Positions 46,301 through 58,748 of a stretch of DNA of 64,000 nt are shown piece by piece. The notes under the pieces were generated by a model. It was given only the letters and a program-made list of their open reading frames with translations, had not been told where the DNA came from and made no database searches. The translations under genes and the position numbers were made by a program. Origin of the DNA: Adiantum capillus-veneris (lineage: Eukaryota; Streptophyta; Polypodiopsida; Polypodiales; Pteridaceae); NCBI GenBank assembly GCA_014529385.2, contig CM043954.1, forward strand, positions 1,594,501 through 1,658,500, written 5' to 3'. Within the stretch, counting starts at the first letter, position 1. Each line of letters begins with the position of its first letter.

Positions 46301-47200
46301 AGGTACAGAGATGACATGGAATTTTTTTGGCTCTGGCCATGGCAAGGGGGAGCATGATGGCGCTGGCGCTGTGATAAAGAGAGCCCTTACACATGAACAA
46401 CTCAAGAGTAATGGAGTTGTTCTTAGGCAAGGTGCAGACGTGGTTGCATTTTTTATGAGAACAATGTCCAATGCTGCATGTAGCTCTTATGCACAATCCA
46501 CTAAAGCAGGTCCTACTATAAACAGGAAATTTTGGCTAGTAAAAGAGACAGAAGTGGACAGGTCTAATCTATGGGGTTGTGAGAGAGTACCAGGATCTCG
46601 ATCACTCCATTGCATTTCAGGCTTTTGTCGTCATGATCCTACTCAATTAAGGACCAGGCGGCTTTCTTGTTTTTGTGATGCTTGCATGAAGGGCCATTGG
46701 AGGATTTGTTCCAGCAAATCATATGCAGGCAAGTGGACACATAAGGCATTGAAACCACTCTCTGAGGTAGTAGAAGAGACTGAGGTACCAGAAGATGAAG
46801 CTACAATGTTTGAGGGATCCCAGGATATGCTGAGTGAGTATCTCATTGAAGGTGATAACTTTGCAGTCAATGCAGACGCTGGCAATGCAGAAGGTGTAGA
46901 GTTCTTTCTTTTGAGATGTACAAAGAGAAAATGGATGACATATTGCATCTTAAGAGATAAGTGAAAAGCAAATGTGATAAAAACACTTATGTTGTCACAG
47001 GGTGTTATTATCAACAGCAAGAGGGGGACCCAAATCACTACACTCTACTTGATGATAGGGGAGTTACTAACCTGTACTCTCACCTTGTTCCGGCAATCAA
47101 GTTTGACATGCCTTTGGTAGATGCTACCTCAAAGACATATTATTTATCTCTGGAACTACATGAAACCATTTACAATGCCATGCCCTATGAAGCAACATGA
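43368..47200 (+). pseudogene. Atypical DDE-type transposase-like gene (composite B, gene 1)
   Basis: Exon 1 is 43368-44352 and exon 2 is 45330 to about 46964, then 46961-47200 in another frame. The donor (GAATCTCAG/GTAAAC) and acceptor (TTTCAAGCAG/ACAGAG) join in phase. Exon 1 is a basic, possibly DNA-binding region (SKELKQTIITFWIEHSRVSP). Exon 2 carries a Cys-rich segment (CTCKCNVCKSDGVNAEC) and then possible catalytic residues. These are Asp in VVDFAENY (codon 45978), Asp in VWSDGAASQLK (46233), and Glu/Asp in GHGKGEHDGAGAVIKRA (46350, 46356). A second Cys cluster lies near 46620-46720. The pattern resembles hypothetical DDE proteins of invertebrates that I cannot name. Lesions are TAG at 43665, a frameshift near 44085, a TGA in the last codons before the donor, and a break near 46964. 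Confidence 0.55.
44353..45329 (+). repeat. Intron filled with TGTGCTATATAGCACA-type palindromes
   Basis: A 977-bp GT-AG intron. From about 44440 it is built of variants of TATTATGTGTGCTATATAGCA interspersed with AATAGCACAATGTCCCTGTC phrases, with units every 60-90 bp. Confidence 0.75.
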
Positions 47201-47398
47201 TACCTATTTAACAGGCTTATATTATGTTCTATATAGCCTTCACCATTCAATACCTCCTTACACACGTCCATTGTGCTATGTATCACATAGCACACAACCA
47301 CACAGAGCACATAGCATAGAATCACACACATTTCAGATAATGAGGTTACTATTGTGAACATGTTGCACCTTGAAAAAATTTAGCCAAGATATTTGTCG
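47201..47398. other. Convergent spacer, palindrome variants
   Basis: Contains GTGCTATGTATCACATAGCAC and related words. Similar phrases occur at 52677-52735. Confidence 0.6.
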
Positions 47399-47985
47399 GA
47401 AACGATTGGGAAGAAAACATTATCAAGAGCATCCCATTCACTTTCTTGATGAATCTCAGGTAAACATGTCTCATTCTTACAATCATCTCACTCTTATGAA
47501 TAGCTACCCATTGTGTGTTATGGAGTTGTGTACATGCTACTATATGTGATATGTAGCCAAGTAATGTGTCAAGATAGTCCATTGTCTCTACCTAGGCTAT
47601 TATGTGTGCTATATTGTACATGTGTGTGTAATAATAGCCCAATGTCCCTGTCTATGCTATAAAAGGACTCTATTGTAGTAAGATAGCAACATGTGTGCTA
47701 TAAAGTAAAAGTGTGTGTATCACATAGCACAATGTTCCTGTCTATGATATGATGGGTGGTATGTGAAAGAGCTATATTACATATTGAGAGCACTATGTCT
47801 GCCATATAGCGTAAGTGTGTGTAATAAGAGGACAATCTCCCTATCTATGCTATTATGTCATAGTATTTCTTGCAATATGAGTGCTATATAGCATAACTAT
47901 GTGTAATAATAGCCCGATGGTCCTGTCTATGCTATTATGTGTGCCATGTAGCAAGACTCTATCAGAGTATGAGACAACATCATAT
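47399..47985 (+). repeat. Duplicate of exon 1 end plus 5' half of intron (44291-44870)
   Basis: CGGAAACGATTGGG(A/C)AGAAA, CATTATCAAGAGCATCCCA and the donor GAATCTCAGGTAAACATGTC are repeated here. This copy keeps the open reading HPIHFLDESQ before the donor, where the gene copy has a TGA. Confidence 0.85.
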
Positions 47986-49590
47986 CAGCAAAATAAACTT
48001 ACATATCACCAAAATAAAATTACATCATTCAATCATTAATTTTAGAGAACTTTGAACATGTCAGTTTTTTGTATAGTAATCGCAAGTACATTCAGTGCAC
48101 AAAATGCTGTATACATGATTCCATAACCACAATCAACCTTCCTTACATAATTCTCGTTGACTTCTATAGTGGATGATGACACGAGCAGACACACTGTCCG
48201 AAGGATTTTCAAACTGGTTCATCTTTGCATAAGCATTAGGGCTGGGTGAGACTGTCCACTTGACTAACAAAGGGAACAATGTGCTAACCAGGTAAATTGG
48301 GGACTGACAAATATCTGCTGGTTCAAATGAAGTAGGACAGACACAAGTCCTGGGAGGGTTGAGCAGACACGTGTAGAGTGTGTCATCCACCACCAGTGTA
48401 TTTTCAGAGTTGAACTTAGGATGGTGCTTCCAAAAGTCTTTCAAACACTTGAAAAATTTGGGCTTTGCGTTATCTCTACATGGAGGGATCCCAAGAACTT
48501 CATTTAGATTGAAGCTCGCCTCTCTACACCCCTCTTGACTGATAATATCGAGGAAATGCTGTTTGTTCAGCCTAGGAAAGCATGCACTCAAAGCAAGCGC
48601 TAGATTGTCCTGGGTCATGCAGCTCCATAGTGCAACTTGTGCTCTTTGCAGCAGCGCATGCCAAAAGATTGATGCATTGGGCCTGACCACATATTCAAAT
48701 TGCATCTTTCCTGTAGCATTTGGCGCAGTGACTACCTGATACCTTGATCTTGCCCAATCAGGAATACTGCTTCTCGCTATTCCTTTGTAGAAGGAGACCT
48801 TATACCTCCTTGTGAGAAGCCCATTCACATCCATTATGATGCATAAATTTTCCCATTATCTTCTTGTCCTCAAAAGACGCAGGAGGCAGTGCAAAAATCT
48901 GTAATGGCATTACCACAAGACACGGCCTCTCTTGCCTCTCAAATTCATGTCCATTTTTTGCCTCTTTATCAGCATTCTTTGTACCTGCCTCATCTGTATC
49001 TGTAGCAGTCGCTCGACCCATAGGGACCTCTGGAATTTTACCTTTGGTATTCCCAACAGTGGGATCTGTACAAGACTCAGTTGTATCATGTGCAACTGCC
49101 TCTTTCGTGTCCACAGCAGCCATGAAATGTTCTCCCATTGCCTCTCCCGATTGAGCTGCTCTGTCAGTGGGCACCTCTGCGCCTTTCCCTACCTCATTTT
49201 TTTTCTCTATACATGCCTCAGTTGTATTATGTGTGTTTGCCTATTTCATGTCCGTAGTAGCCACGAGAACTTCTCCCATTGCCTCTCCTGATTGAACTGC
49301 TCTGTCGTATGCCTCAGCTGTGTCGGCAGAAGCCGCGACATCACCGTTACCCACTGCTGAGCCTATTCCAGGTACTCTCTTAGTGAGGTCCTCCTCACCC
49401 AAGCCTTCCATATCTTCAACAGCGGCATCTGTACCCTTTGCCTCCTCTGCATCAACAATGTCATCAGCTGCATCACTTGGACAGACCACCTGGGCTTGAG
49501 CTATGACATCACTTGCACCCACTGCCTCACGTGTTCCAGCTTCTCTCTCAATGAGGACCTCCTCACCCATGCCTCTGGTATCCTCAACAG

Positions 49591-50310
49591 TGGCATATGT
49601 ACCCGTAGGCACAACTGCATCAAGAAGGGCATCCATGACAGCATGAACAATACTTTCTGTTCCACCATCATTAACATTGCCATCAGTAGCAGCATTTGTG
49701 CTAGCATCAACTTCCATAGCATCCACAATGTCATTTGTGCAGGCATCAACTACTATAGCATCAGCAATGGCATCTGTGCAGGCATCAACTGTGGTAGCAT
49801 CATCAATGGCATCTATGCCAGATTCAACAATGGCATCTGTACCCATAGCCACAACTGCATCAAGAAGGGCATCTATGACAGCATGAACAATACTTTCTGT
49901 TCCACCGTCATTAACATTGCCATCAGCAGCAGCATCTGTGCGAGCATCAACTTCCATAGCATCCACAATGTCATTTGTGCAGGCATCAACTACCGTAGCA
50001 TCAACAATGGCATCTGTGCAGGCATCAACTGTGGTAGCATCATCAATGGCATCTGTGCTAGATTCAACAGTGGCATCTGTACCCATAGCCACAACTGCAT
50101 CAAGAAGGGCATCTATGACAGCATGAACAACACTTTCTGTTCCACCATCATTAACATAGCCATCAGCAGCAGAATCTGTGCGAGCATCAACTTCCATAGC
50201 ATCCACAATGTCATTTGTGCAGGCCTCAACTAGCGTAGCATCAGCAATGGCATCTGTGCAGGCATCAACTACCATAGCATCATCAATGGCATCTGTGCCA
50301 GATTCAACTG
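49591..50310 (-). repeat. Three 240-bp tandem repeats (coding)
   Basis: TGGCATCTGTACCCATAGCC recurs at 49591 (variant), 49831 and 50071, exactly 240 bp apart. 240 is divisible by three, so the frame is kept and each unit encodes ~80 acidic residues (DIVDAMEVDARTDAAADG). Confidence 0.95.
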
Positions 50311-50454
50311 TGGTGGGGGTGGGTAATGTACCCTTTTCAAGTTTAGCACGGTCAACATATGTATGCACATCATCATGCACAACCTGCACATCAACTACAT
50401 TAGGCACATTTGGAACAAATTCAGCAGTACTAGTAGGTGTGCAAGGATCAACTG

Positions 50455-50660
50455 TATCAAAAGACTCTTTTTTTTTTCCTGTAACCCCCCTGGAAGCTGT
50501 AGCACCCCCTCTTGGATTCTTCACAGGATAAAACTGAGCCAGTGAACCTACATACCCCTCAAGTGTATCAAAAGACACTTTTTTTTTGCATGTAACCCCC
50601 TGGAAGCTGTAGCACCCCTTCTTGGATTCTTCACAGGATAAGACTGAGCCAGCGAACCTA
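50455..50660 (-). repeat. ~108-bp tandem duplication
   Basis: TGTATCAAAAGAC(T/A)CTTTTT, TGGAAGCTGTAGCACCCC and TTGGATTCTTCACAGGATAA occur twice. Both copies encode VGSLAQ(F/S)YPVKNPR but in different frames. Confidence 0.85.
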
Positions 50661-50947
50661 CAGACCCCTCATCTAGAAACCCTGAAGAGCGAGTGCATCT
50701 CATGCAAGTTCCTGTTTTTTCAGCTTCTTGATTATCTACGACAAGAGAAAGTAGAAACATATTACTAAACATGTACAGAAAATAAATCAAATCGTTTGCA
50801 ACTACTCGATGCAAAGAATTAAGAGACATGTCACTAACATTCCAACACTTGATTCATCAATGAGCATGGATACAATAGGGGTGCAATGGATTGCACATGC
50901 CTTCTAAAGACATCTTCTAATTGCATGAAGTTACAAAAAAAACACAC

Positions 50948-53900
50948 TCATTGCTCTGCATTTGGTTTCTTTCTCTTCCTAAATGAATCAAGAGGTATAT
51001 CCATTGTGGGACTTCCACCTAAGTTCTTGGGAGTCGATTTCTTGCGCTTTGGTGTTGGCTTCTTCCCCGTTGGAGGGGGTGTTAATTTCACCGCATCTGC
51101 AACTGCCTCATCTGATGCATCATCTCTAGTGTCCACACTTGGTGATGCTTTGGCACTCAACGGAGAACGCAACAGCCTTCTTGGAGTTAGTTATTGCCTA
51201 GGTGATTTGACTGCAGAAGACTTTGCCATCAAGATGTCTTCAATTACTCCACGTACTGCATCCCCTACGGCAGACTCCGCTTCAAGGGCTGGCTGCATCC
51301 CGCGGGTAGACTCCGCTTCAAGGCCTGGCTGCATCCCTAGGGTAATCAGCCCATTCTTCCTTGTGGAATGCATCGTCTTGTTGGAGCAATCATGCGATGA
51401 TTGTTCTACAAAGCAAGCTATTTACAAAGTCTCACTTGGAGTATCCCAAAATACACACATAAATACTGATTTTGGTACCTACCAGTGGCCTGCGTAGAGA
51501 CTCTCTGTGTTTTTGTCCTCAATGATTCTTGTATACAGGTCTCTGCTGCAATGTCTGTACCTGCAAATGATTTCATTAAATGCAAGAGTTTAAACTACCA
51601 ATGGAAAGTGGGCCTACAATAGTAGTAGTAAATAATTGACACAGTGACTACCTGCACTTGATTCTTTCATCTCACTCTTCACCTTCAGACCAATCATATG
51701 CTTAGCTCTAGGGGGAACAGACATGTTGCAATCTAGTGCAACACAATAGCCATAGTCCCTACATACATGCGTGAAGCATAGCATATGGTACACATGGGTG
51801 CAAGGCAAGGAGAATACATCCAAGCTTCTGGCATCGAACGGGAATCCACATCCTACACAATGGTAGAACCCATTAAGTGCCACCTCGCTAATGCTTTGCT
51901 TAAAATCCACAGGAGGAAAAGGCTTCATCAAACTGGCTCCCACGTTATGTGAAGTCCTCTCCATGGTAACACAAAATTTAAAGTACTCTGATTCCTGTGC
52001 TATGTTGGTCTCTACTTCTGCAAGTAGTGCCTGTGAAACAAAGAAGACAACACATCTAATTTAAGTCTCAATAACCCAACAAAAGCAGATTGTTGAAAAG
52101 AATATGCAGCGTGAATCTTATCCCTTATTTGCAATACCACATATAAGACAATCACTTACTCTATATGCTATAAACACAAGCTTGATGTGGTATATGATAT
52201 GCACTGTGCTATATAGCACATAGCACAGTCCAAGAATAATGTGCTATAAGTGCTACATAGAGTATGCACTGTAGATCATAGCAGAGAGACTTTTTAAAAT
52301 ACCAGATATAGCCCAAAAATTTTCTCTATATTCTATATAGCACAAGCTTGTTGGGTATATGATATGCAGTGGGCTATATGAGACATAGCACATAGCATAT
52401 AGCACAAATATTGTGCTATGTAGCACATATCACAATTAGAGATGTGCTATGTAGCACATAACAAAAATAGAGATTGTGCTATATAGCACAATTCACTATT
52501 CCACACACTCTAGGGCTATATTGTGAACATATAACACACAAAATGTGCTATTTAGCACATAGCACATAAAAAGATTGTGCTATGTAGCACATATCAATAT
52601 TTAACACACACTTCAGGGCTATACTGTGAGCATATAGCATACAGGTATGCTATATAGCACATATTACACATGTCCATTGTGCTATGTATCACATAGCACA
52701 TAACCACACAAAGCACATAGCATAGAATCACACACACTCCAAATAGATGAGGGTACTATTGTGAACATGCTGCACCTAGATTGAACTATAAAGCACATAG
52801 CACATAACCACACATAGCATATAAGCACCCACTCCATGAAGATGATGGCTATGTTGTGACCATATAGCACATAGCACATAGCATATAACCACCCACTCCA
52901 TGAAGATGATGGCTATGTTGTGGCCATATAGCACATATTTTGTGCTATATAGCACATAGCAGAAATAGAATATGCTCATACAGTACATAACCATACAATC
53001 CATAACACTCTAACCACATAACCACATGGAAGTGAACCACATACTCCAAAACAAAGTGAAGCACATGTAGGAGGGTATGCACCTTTGCTTTAGCCACATT
53101 GGCTTCTAATTCAGCAACGTTCTCTCTAGTAGTACTCGAGAACTGTCCAATCAAATCAATCAGGCATTGTCGAGCTACAGGGTCTTGCACGTAATCAATC
53201 TCCGTTTGCAACTTTATGGCCAAAGTGTTTGAGCTTTGAGCACCCTCAGCCCTATGCAATTCTCTGACTTGATCCTCTACCTGCTTCTTTTCACCCTCAA
53301 GTCTTGACTTATAGTCTTGCAATATGCCCTCTGCAATATTCTTCATTTTTGCAAGTGCCCTACTATCCTCCTCTGCCAATTGTACCAGGCATCCTCCAGT
53401 AGGCACGCTTGACAATGGTACAGACATACCTTCTGTTTTCAATGATGATCTGGTAGAGGCAAGAGTGGTTTTGGAACCTCTCCCTCTACCACTCATCTGC
53501 TCTTCCCACCTCTTGATCTTGTTTTGCAAGTTGTGTCTTTCTTCTGAGGCTCTCATTGCCCTCTCTGCAAAGATAGCCCAAGAAATTTGATGTTTGCCAG
53601 ATTCACTGCAGTTTTCCAATGCAAAGGCCTTTGCAAATTGAGTCCCTACTTCATACATGAAGGGACCCTCCTGGTAGACATCCCAGTGTCTCCACACAAG
53701 ATTTTGTAAGAACTCCGACCGAGCATGGTATGCCTTCACTTTCTTCTGGCTACCTGGAACAGGCTTTGGGCATATAAAGACAGCTTCCTAGTCCTCCTCA
53801 GAGATGTCATTGTTTCCTATCAAGCTATGCGGATCAACTCCCTCCAATGGCAATCCACGCTCCATATGAAATTCCTCGGCAAGACGACAAAACTTCGTAT

Positions 53901-53970
53901 GCAGAGGTGGTTCAATGTTCCTAACTAGCCTGCTGCTTGCTTGAATCGGATGCTTTGAGGAAGGTGCCAT
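50948..53970 (-). pseudogene. Coiled-coil / RING-like protein, four exons (composite B, gene 2)
   Basis: Exons on the minus strand: 53970-53083, 52030-51652, 51560-51483 and 51405-50948. All junctions are GT-AG and join in phase. Exon 1 (MAPSSKHPIQ) carries a coiled coil (ISWAIFAERAMRASEERHNL, LQDYKSRLEGEKKQVEDQV) that continues across the splice into exon 2. Exon 2 holds a RING-like zinc site: YHCVGCGF, then LPCTHVYHMLC, then CRDYGYCVALDC. Exon 4 is basic (GKKPTPKRKKSTPK; KRKK is a likely nuclear signal) and ends NAEQ at 50948. Two nonsense codons were seen: TAG at 53788-53790 and TAA at 51191-51193. The splice sites have survived. The product may be a nuclear partner of the transposase-like protein (inference). 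Confidence 0.6.
52160..52990 (-). repeat. Palindrome array in intron 1 of the RING-like gene
   Basis: More than a dozen variants of TGTGCTATATAGCACATAGCA. ATTGTGCTATATAGCACAAT at 52473-52492 is a perfect 20-bp palindrome. A unit with ACTCCATGAAGATGATGGC is repeated (52829 and 52885). Confidence 0.85.
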
Positions 53971-54719
<749 letters not shown>

Positions 54720-57700
54720 TGCTTTCACCCTAAAAGGAGAAGCTGGTTTAAAGGACTGCATGAAGACAGAAGGTAGACATGGGAGCAATTGAAGCAAGCA
54801 ATTTCTTACAGGTTTGGAAAGAGGTTGACAACAAAGAAAGCAATGACAAAGTTGAAGGGTTTGCAACAAGATGTCTATGCTAACTTTCAAGAGTTTTTGC
54901 AACATTTCAAAGGGATTTGGGTGCAATTAGAGGCGGCATTCCAAGTACCAATGAGGATTTCTTGAAAGTACGTCAGTCTATGGACTATTTGCATCCAAGT
55001 GTAAGGGAGAAGTTCAATCAAGAGGAGCCTACAATGTTTTAAAGAGCGATGGAAATTGCCAAGGCCAAGAGCAAAAAGAAAAAACAAAGGTGGGAGCAAT
55101 GTGTGATGCATGTAGAGCTAGTGGTGGTGCAACCAATGGTTCTCGTGGTAGTGGATGATAGAGTGGAGTGGGTGGTTCAAGATTTTGATCCCATTACAAC
55201 CAAGGCTTGCATGATCTTGCTAGTCAATTGCAAGAGTTGAGGATAAGCATAATAGATAGAACTAAAAGAGAAGAGCGGTCATCTAGAAGAGGGAAGGGAC
55301 AAAGGCTACAGAGAAGATGCTACAGTTGTGGTCAGGAGGGTCACTATGCCCCTGATTTTCTTGAAACACCAAGAGAGAAAGGAGCATATATCTCTTATAT
55401 GAGACACTTATCAAGCTTGTTTCCCAACATATATCATGATGTTTGAGAAGACTATGTGTGCAATGATTCGGGTTGAGGAAGAGGGGAGGAAAATGACCAA
55501 GAGCGGGCTTTAGAATCACCACCATAGTAGCAACAACCTCAACCATTGCCTGCAAACAGAGAAGTTAGGGCTATTAACATTATTATCCTTGAGCAGAAAG
55601 ATGTGGATGTCTTGGAGATCCGGGCACAATAAGGAAAAAGAAATGGAAGAAGAGAGAGAAACGAGAGAAAAAAAGGGAAAAGCTAAAGTAAAAGGTCAAC
55701 TAAAGAGAAACAAGAGGTAGAGACAAAGAAAAATAGGTCCAAAGGACTATCCCCTTGGTCAAGATGTTGAAAACTATGATATTGTTGATGATATATCTTT
55801 TGGCCAATTGGTGGCTTTGAACACTAAATTGAGGACGCAATGGACAAAATGTGTGAGTACACGGATTCCTTCCAAGAGAGAAAAGCATCAAAGCATGATT
55901 TCATCTGACCTTGTAGATATGGTGCCTATAGTTGAAGCTATGTCGGGAAAAAAGACAAAAGTCCAAGCGTATGTGGATGGTGGTGCCCAAGGGTTTCATG
56001 ACAGAGGCTATCATGAAGGAAGCTTGCATCAAGATGTTCATGAATGATTTGACCGTATGAGGATGGCCAACCACAAAAAAGCAAGGTGTTTTAAAGATTT
56101 CAAGATAAAAGTCTTGGAGATTGAGTGCTAATTGGTTGATTGCTACATGATGCAAGTGGGTGAAAATGTGTACTTGATCATTTTAGGGAGGCCATAGATT
56201 ATAGCCCTTGGTGCCAAGCAGTAATGGGACACGCGCTTGATCACCATCCCTAACCAAGAGATAGGAAGAACCATAGTCTACAACATGAAGACACATGAGA
56301 TCTATACACAGCCTTTGGTGGAAATGCAAGATACGGGCACGAGATAAACTGGCTCATATGACAGTGATGCTTCATCTATGTCATCAAAGGAGGTGTAGAG
56401 GAAGGTTTGATGCAAACGTATCTTTGAATTATTTGGGATAAGTGCTAAAAAGTATACGTCCTTGCATGACGTTGGTGCAACCAAAGTGTGTCAACCATAA
56501 CACGGGGCACAAGCAGGTATGGATGGGCTAGTAAGTGTAGGCATGGGCAATGAAGCAGGTATGAACTGCAAGTTTGGCAAGGGAGATCTTGAAGTGTGTG
56601 GTTGAAGTGCTTGAAGAGTGGAGCATGTCAATCTTTACGGACTGACAATCAAAGTTCTGGTTGCCAAGATATGGGAATTTGAAGTTTCAACGGGGTCGAT
56701 TCTGGGCCATTTTGGTCACATTGGAAAGCGTGTTGTACAAATGATGGTTTGCCTATGGAATTTTGGTGTTGTGATTGTGTTTTCTAGTGGATTGGAGTGT
56801 TGTGGAAGCCCTGGGCTATAGAGAGGCATTTTAGGCGTGCACTGGGTGTGTTTCCCTTTCCCCCTTTTTAATGTGGAGATAAGAGGAAGAGGGTCCACCA
56901 AAAGCAATTGAAGAGCCTGCTAAAGTGAACGTAAGAAGCATGCTGGGAGAAGACTTCACAAAATAAGAGAAGAAAGAGTATGAAGACCTTATATTTGCTA
57001 AGTTTTCAAAGCTATTTTCCAATGAATATACGGAGTTGCAAGGAGAAAAAGGGGTCGAACATAGAATCAATCCAAGACAAGGTGCCAAGCTGAAGGTTCA
57101 AAAACTTAGGAGTTTGGGGGTCATTCATGAGAAGGAAATTTGTGAAGAGTAGCAAAGCATTTAAAGCAAATTTTTTGTTTTGAGTGGAGGAGTCCTAATG
57201 GTTTTCTCCAATAGTCATTGTGCCCAAAAAGAATGGAAAATTTAGGGTGTGTGTTGAATTCAAACCTTTGAATGCTACCATGAAAAGGAATCATTATCCA
57301 CTACTCTTTCAGGATGAGATCTTCAATCAATTTGCATGGAATGAGTTGGACATGTTCAATTAACTTTTCCAGGTTGGTAATTAGAGTTAATTTAGATCAA
57401 TACAAGACTTTTGATTAGACAATAGAAAAATTGAAAGACAAGAATGAAACTGGAAATGATATTGAACATTGGAACTGGAAACGAAAATGAAAACTAGATT
57501 TGGGAACAAACATTGGGATTATATATTCAAATTAGAATAGATACAATGAATCAAAATAGCTTTAAGATCACACATTTGGAGGAACTAAGATTATGTTTTG
57601 AAAGACTTCACCAAGAGGGTGGAAAACTCAACTTGAAGAAGTGTAGGTTTTCCCATGCCAGAGTTCATCTACTAGGATGTGTGGTCTCACAAAATGGAAT

Positions 57701-58159
57701 AGAGGTTGAGACTGAGAAAGTAAAGATTTTATTGCTTATGGACATGCCTAGCAACAAAAGGATCTAGCATCATACGTTCATAAGCTTAGATATCTATCAT
57801 GGTTTTTTGGATGCTATGTTAGTATGTTATCCTCTTTAGAAATTGAGCCAAAGAGTCCAAGGGTTTGAATAGAATGAAGAGATGTAATAGGCTTTTGATG
57901 GTATTGAGGAGGTATTGTGTGCTTTGCAGGTAGTGAATCCTCCTATTTGGAATCCATTTTATATGTATCTATTAGTGTGGTATCAATAGCTTTTGGGTCA
58001 GTCCATTTACAAAATTATGGTAGAAATTTCAAGCTAGTTTACTTTGAGAGCAAGATGCAGAATGTAAGTGAGTTCTCCTACATAGAAATGGAACAATGGG
58101 TGTTTACATTGGTTCTTGCTTGTTGCAGGTTCAAGACATATTTGCTACCACATTAGTTT
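54720..58159 (+). pseudogene. Decayed Ty3/gypsy gag-pol
   Basis: The gag part (FGKRLTTKKAMTKLKGLQQD, 54800-55080) is followed by a zinc knuckle CYSCGQEGHYAPDF near 55320 that lost its last Cys. A protease-like segment lies near 55960 (KTKVQAYVDGGAQ). RT remnants at 57210-57350 read IVPKKNGKFRVCVEFKPLNA, and those at 57590-57750 read LNLKKCRFSHARVHLLGCVV. RNase H-like debris is at 57940-58140 (FSYIEMEQWVFTLVLACCRF). There are many frameshifts and stops. The sequence is interrupted at 58160 by a copia LTR. Confidence 0.65.
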
Positions 58160-58385
58160 TGTTACCATATACATGTGGTAGTGATGGGCATATATACAAT
58201 GCATGGGGGGAAAACCTCCTAGTGAGGGAAAAATGCCTCGACAGTGCTAAGTGTGCTCACACACATCATTCTAGGGCTATCTATCTTTCCATTGCACACT
58301 AAGTAATACACTCTCTATTGTGTGATTTGAGCTTCCTTCGTCTTCTCCAAGTTGTGTGTGTTTTCCTACAACCCTAATTCCAACA
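58160..58385 (+). repeat. Copia 5' LTR
   Basis: TGTTACCATATACATGTGG to TAATTCCAACA (226 bp). It shares CTAGGGCTATCTATCTTTCC and the following ~60 bp with the LTR at 5348-5574. Confidence 0.85.
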
Positions 58386-58387
58386 AT

Positions 58388-58399
58388 TGGTATAAGAGT
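58388..58399 (+). promoter_or_regulatory. Decayed tRNA-iMet PBS
   Basis: TGGTATAAGAGT, two mismatches to TGGTATCAGAGC, two bases after the LTR. Confidence 0.8.
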
Positions 58400-58748
58400 A
58401 GGTGGCGTCCTCCCGAGCTTAGTTGCCAGTAGCTCCAGCACACGCCTGCTCACTTTCTTTGATTTCAGTGAGCTTTGGTGAGGATTCACAAGTCAAAAAA
58501 TATTTTGGGTGAGCTCAAAGAGCTTAGTTTGCTCAGATTTATGATTCGGGCTCATTTCGGCCTCCGTTTCTACTACAGGCAGTACTACGCAAGTTTTTTT
58601 GTCATTTTGTGCAAAAATTCTATCAATGCCATTTTCTGCATAAGTGGTCCCTTATGGTCTTCTATGGTTTGTGTTGTATAGAACGTGTTGTTCCCACTTT
58701 CCTTCTCCTGTTTTTGGGTAGTTTTCACATCAAGTGTAACATTTACCA

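Larger units (their letters stand above)
48133..50829 (-). pseudogene. Asp-rich repeat protein with FCP1/NIF-type HAD phosphatase-like domain (composite B, gene 3)
   Basis: The N-terminal part may start at an ATG at 50829 or after an acceptor at about 50740 (TTGTCGTAG). A 108-bp duplication changes frame near 50560. Residues to 49244 include three 80-residue Asp/Ala/Val-rich repeats. The C-terminal part (48834-48133) reads IMDVNGLLTRRYKV, then RPNASIFWHALLQRAQVALW, then NTLVVDDTLYTCLLNPP. This is the FCP1 homology layout of plant LDxNGLL phosphatase-like proteins. The DxDxT nucleophile motif is DVNGL, which lacks the second Asp. Lesions are TAG at 49241-49243 and a one-base shift in the A-run near 48855. 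It is oriented against the transposase-like gene. Its role is unknown. Confidence 0.6.

Noticed and set aside
49496-50233. 245-residue repetitive plus-strand ORF
   Set aside because: It is a mirror frame of the 240-bp coding repeats of the minus-strand gene. Composition (Cys/Ile/Asn-rich) looks artificial.
50886-51497. 203-residue ORF on the plus strand
   Set aside because: It lies antisense to exons 3-4 of the RING-like gene, whose phased splice sites and basic nuclear-signal sequence make the minus strand the coding one.
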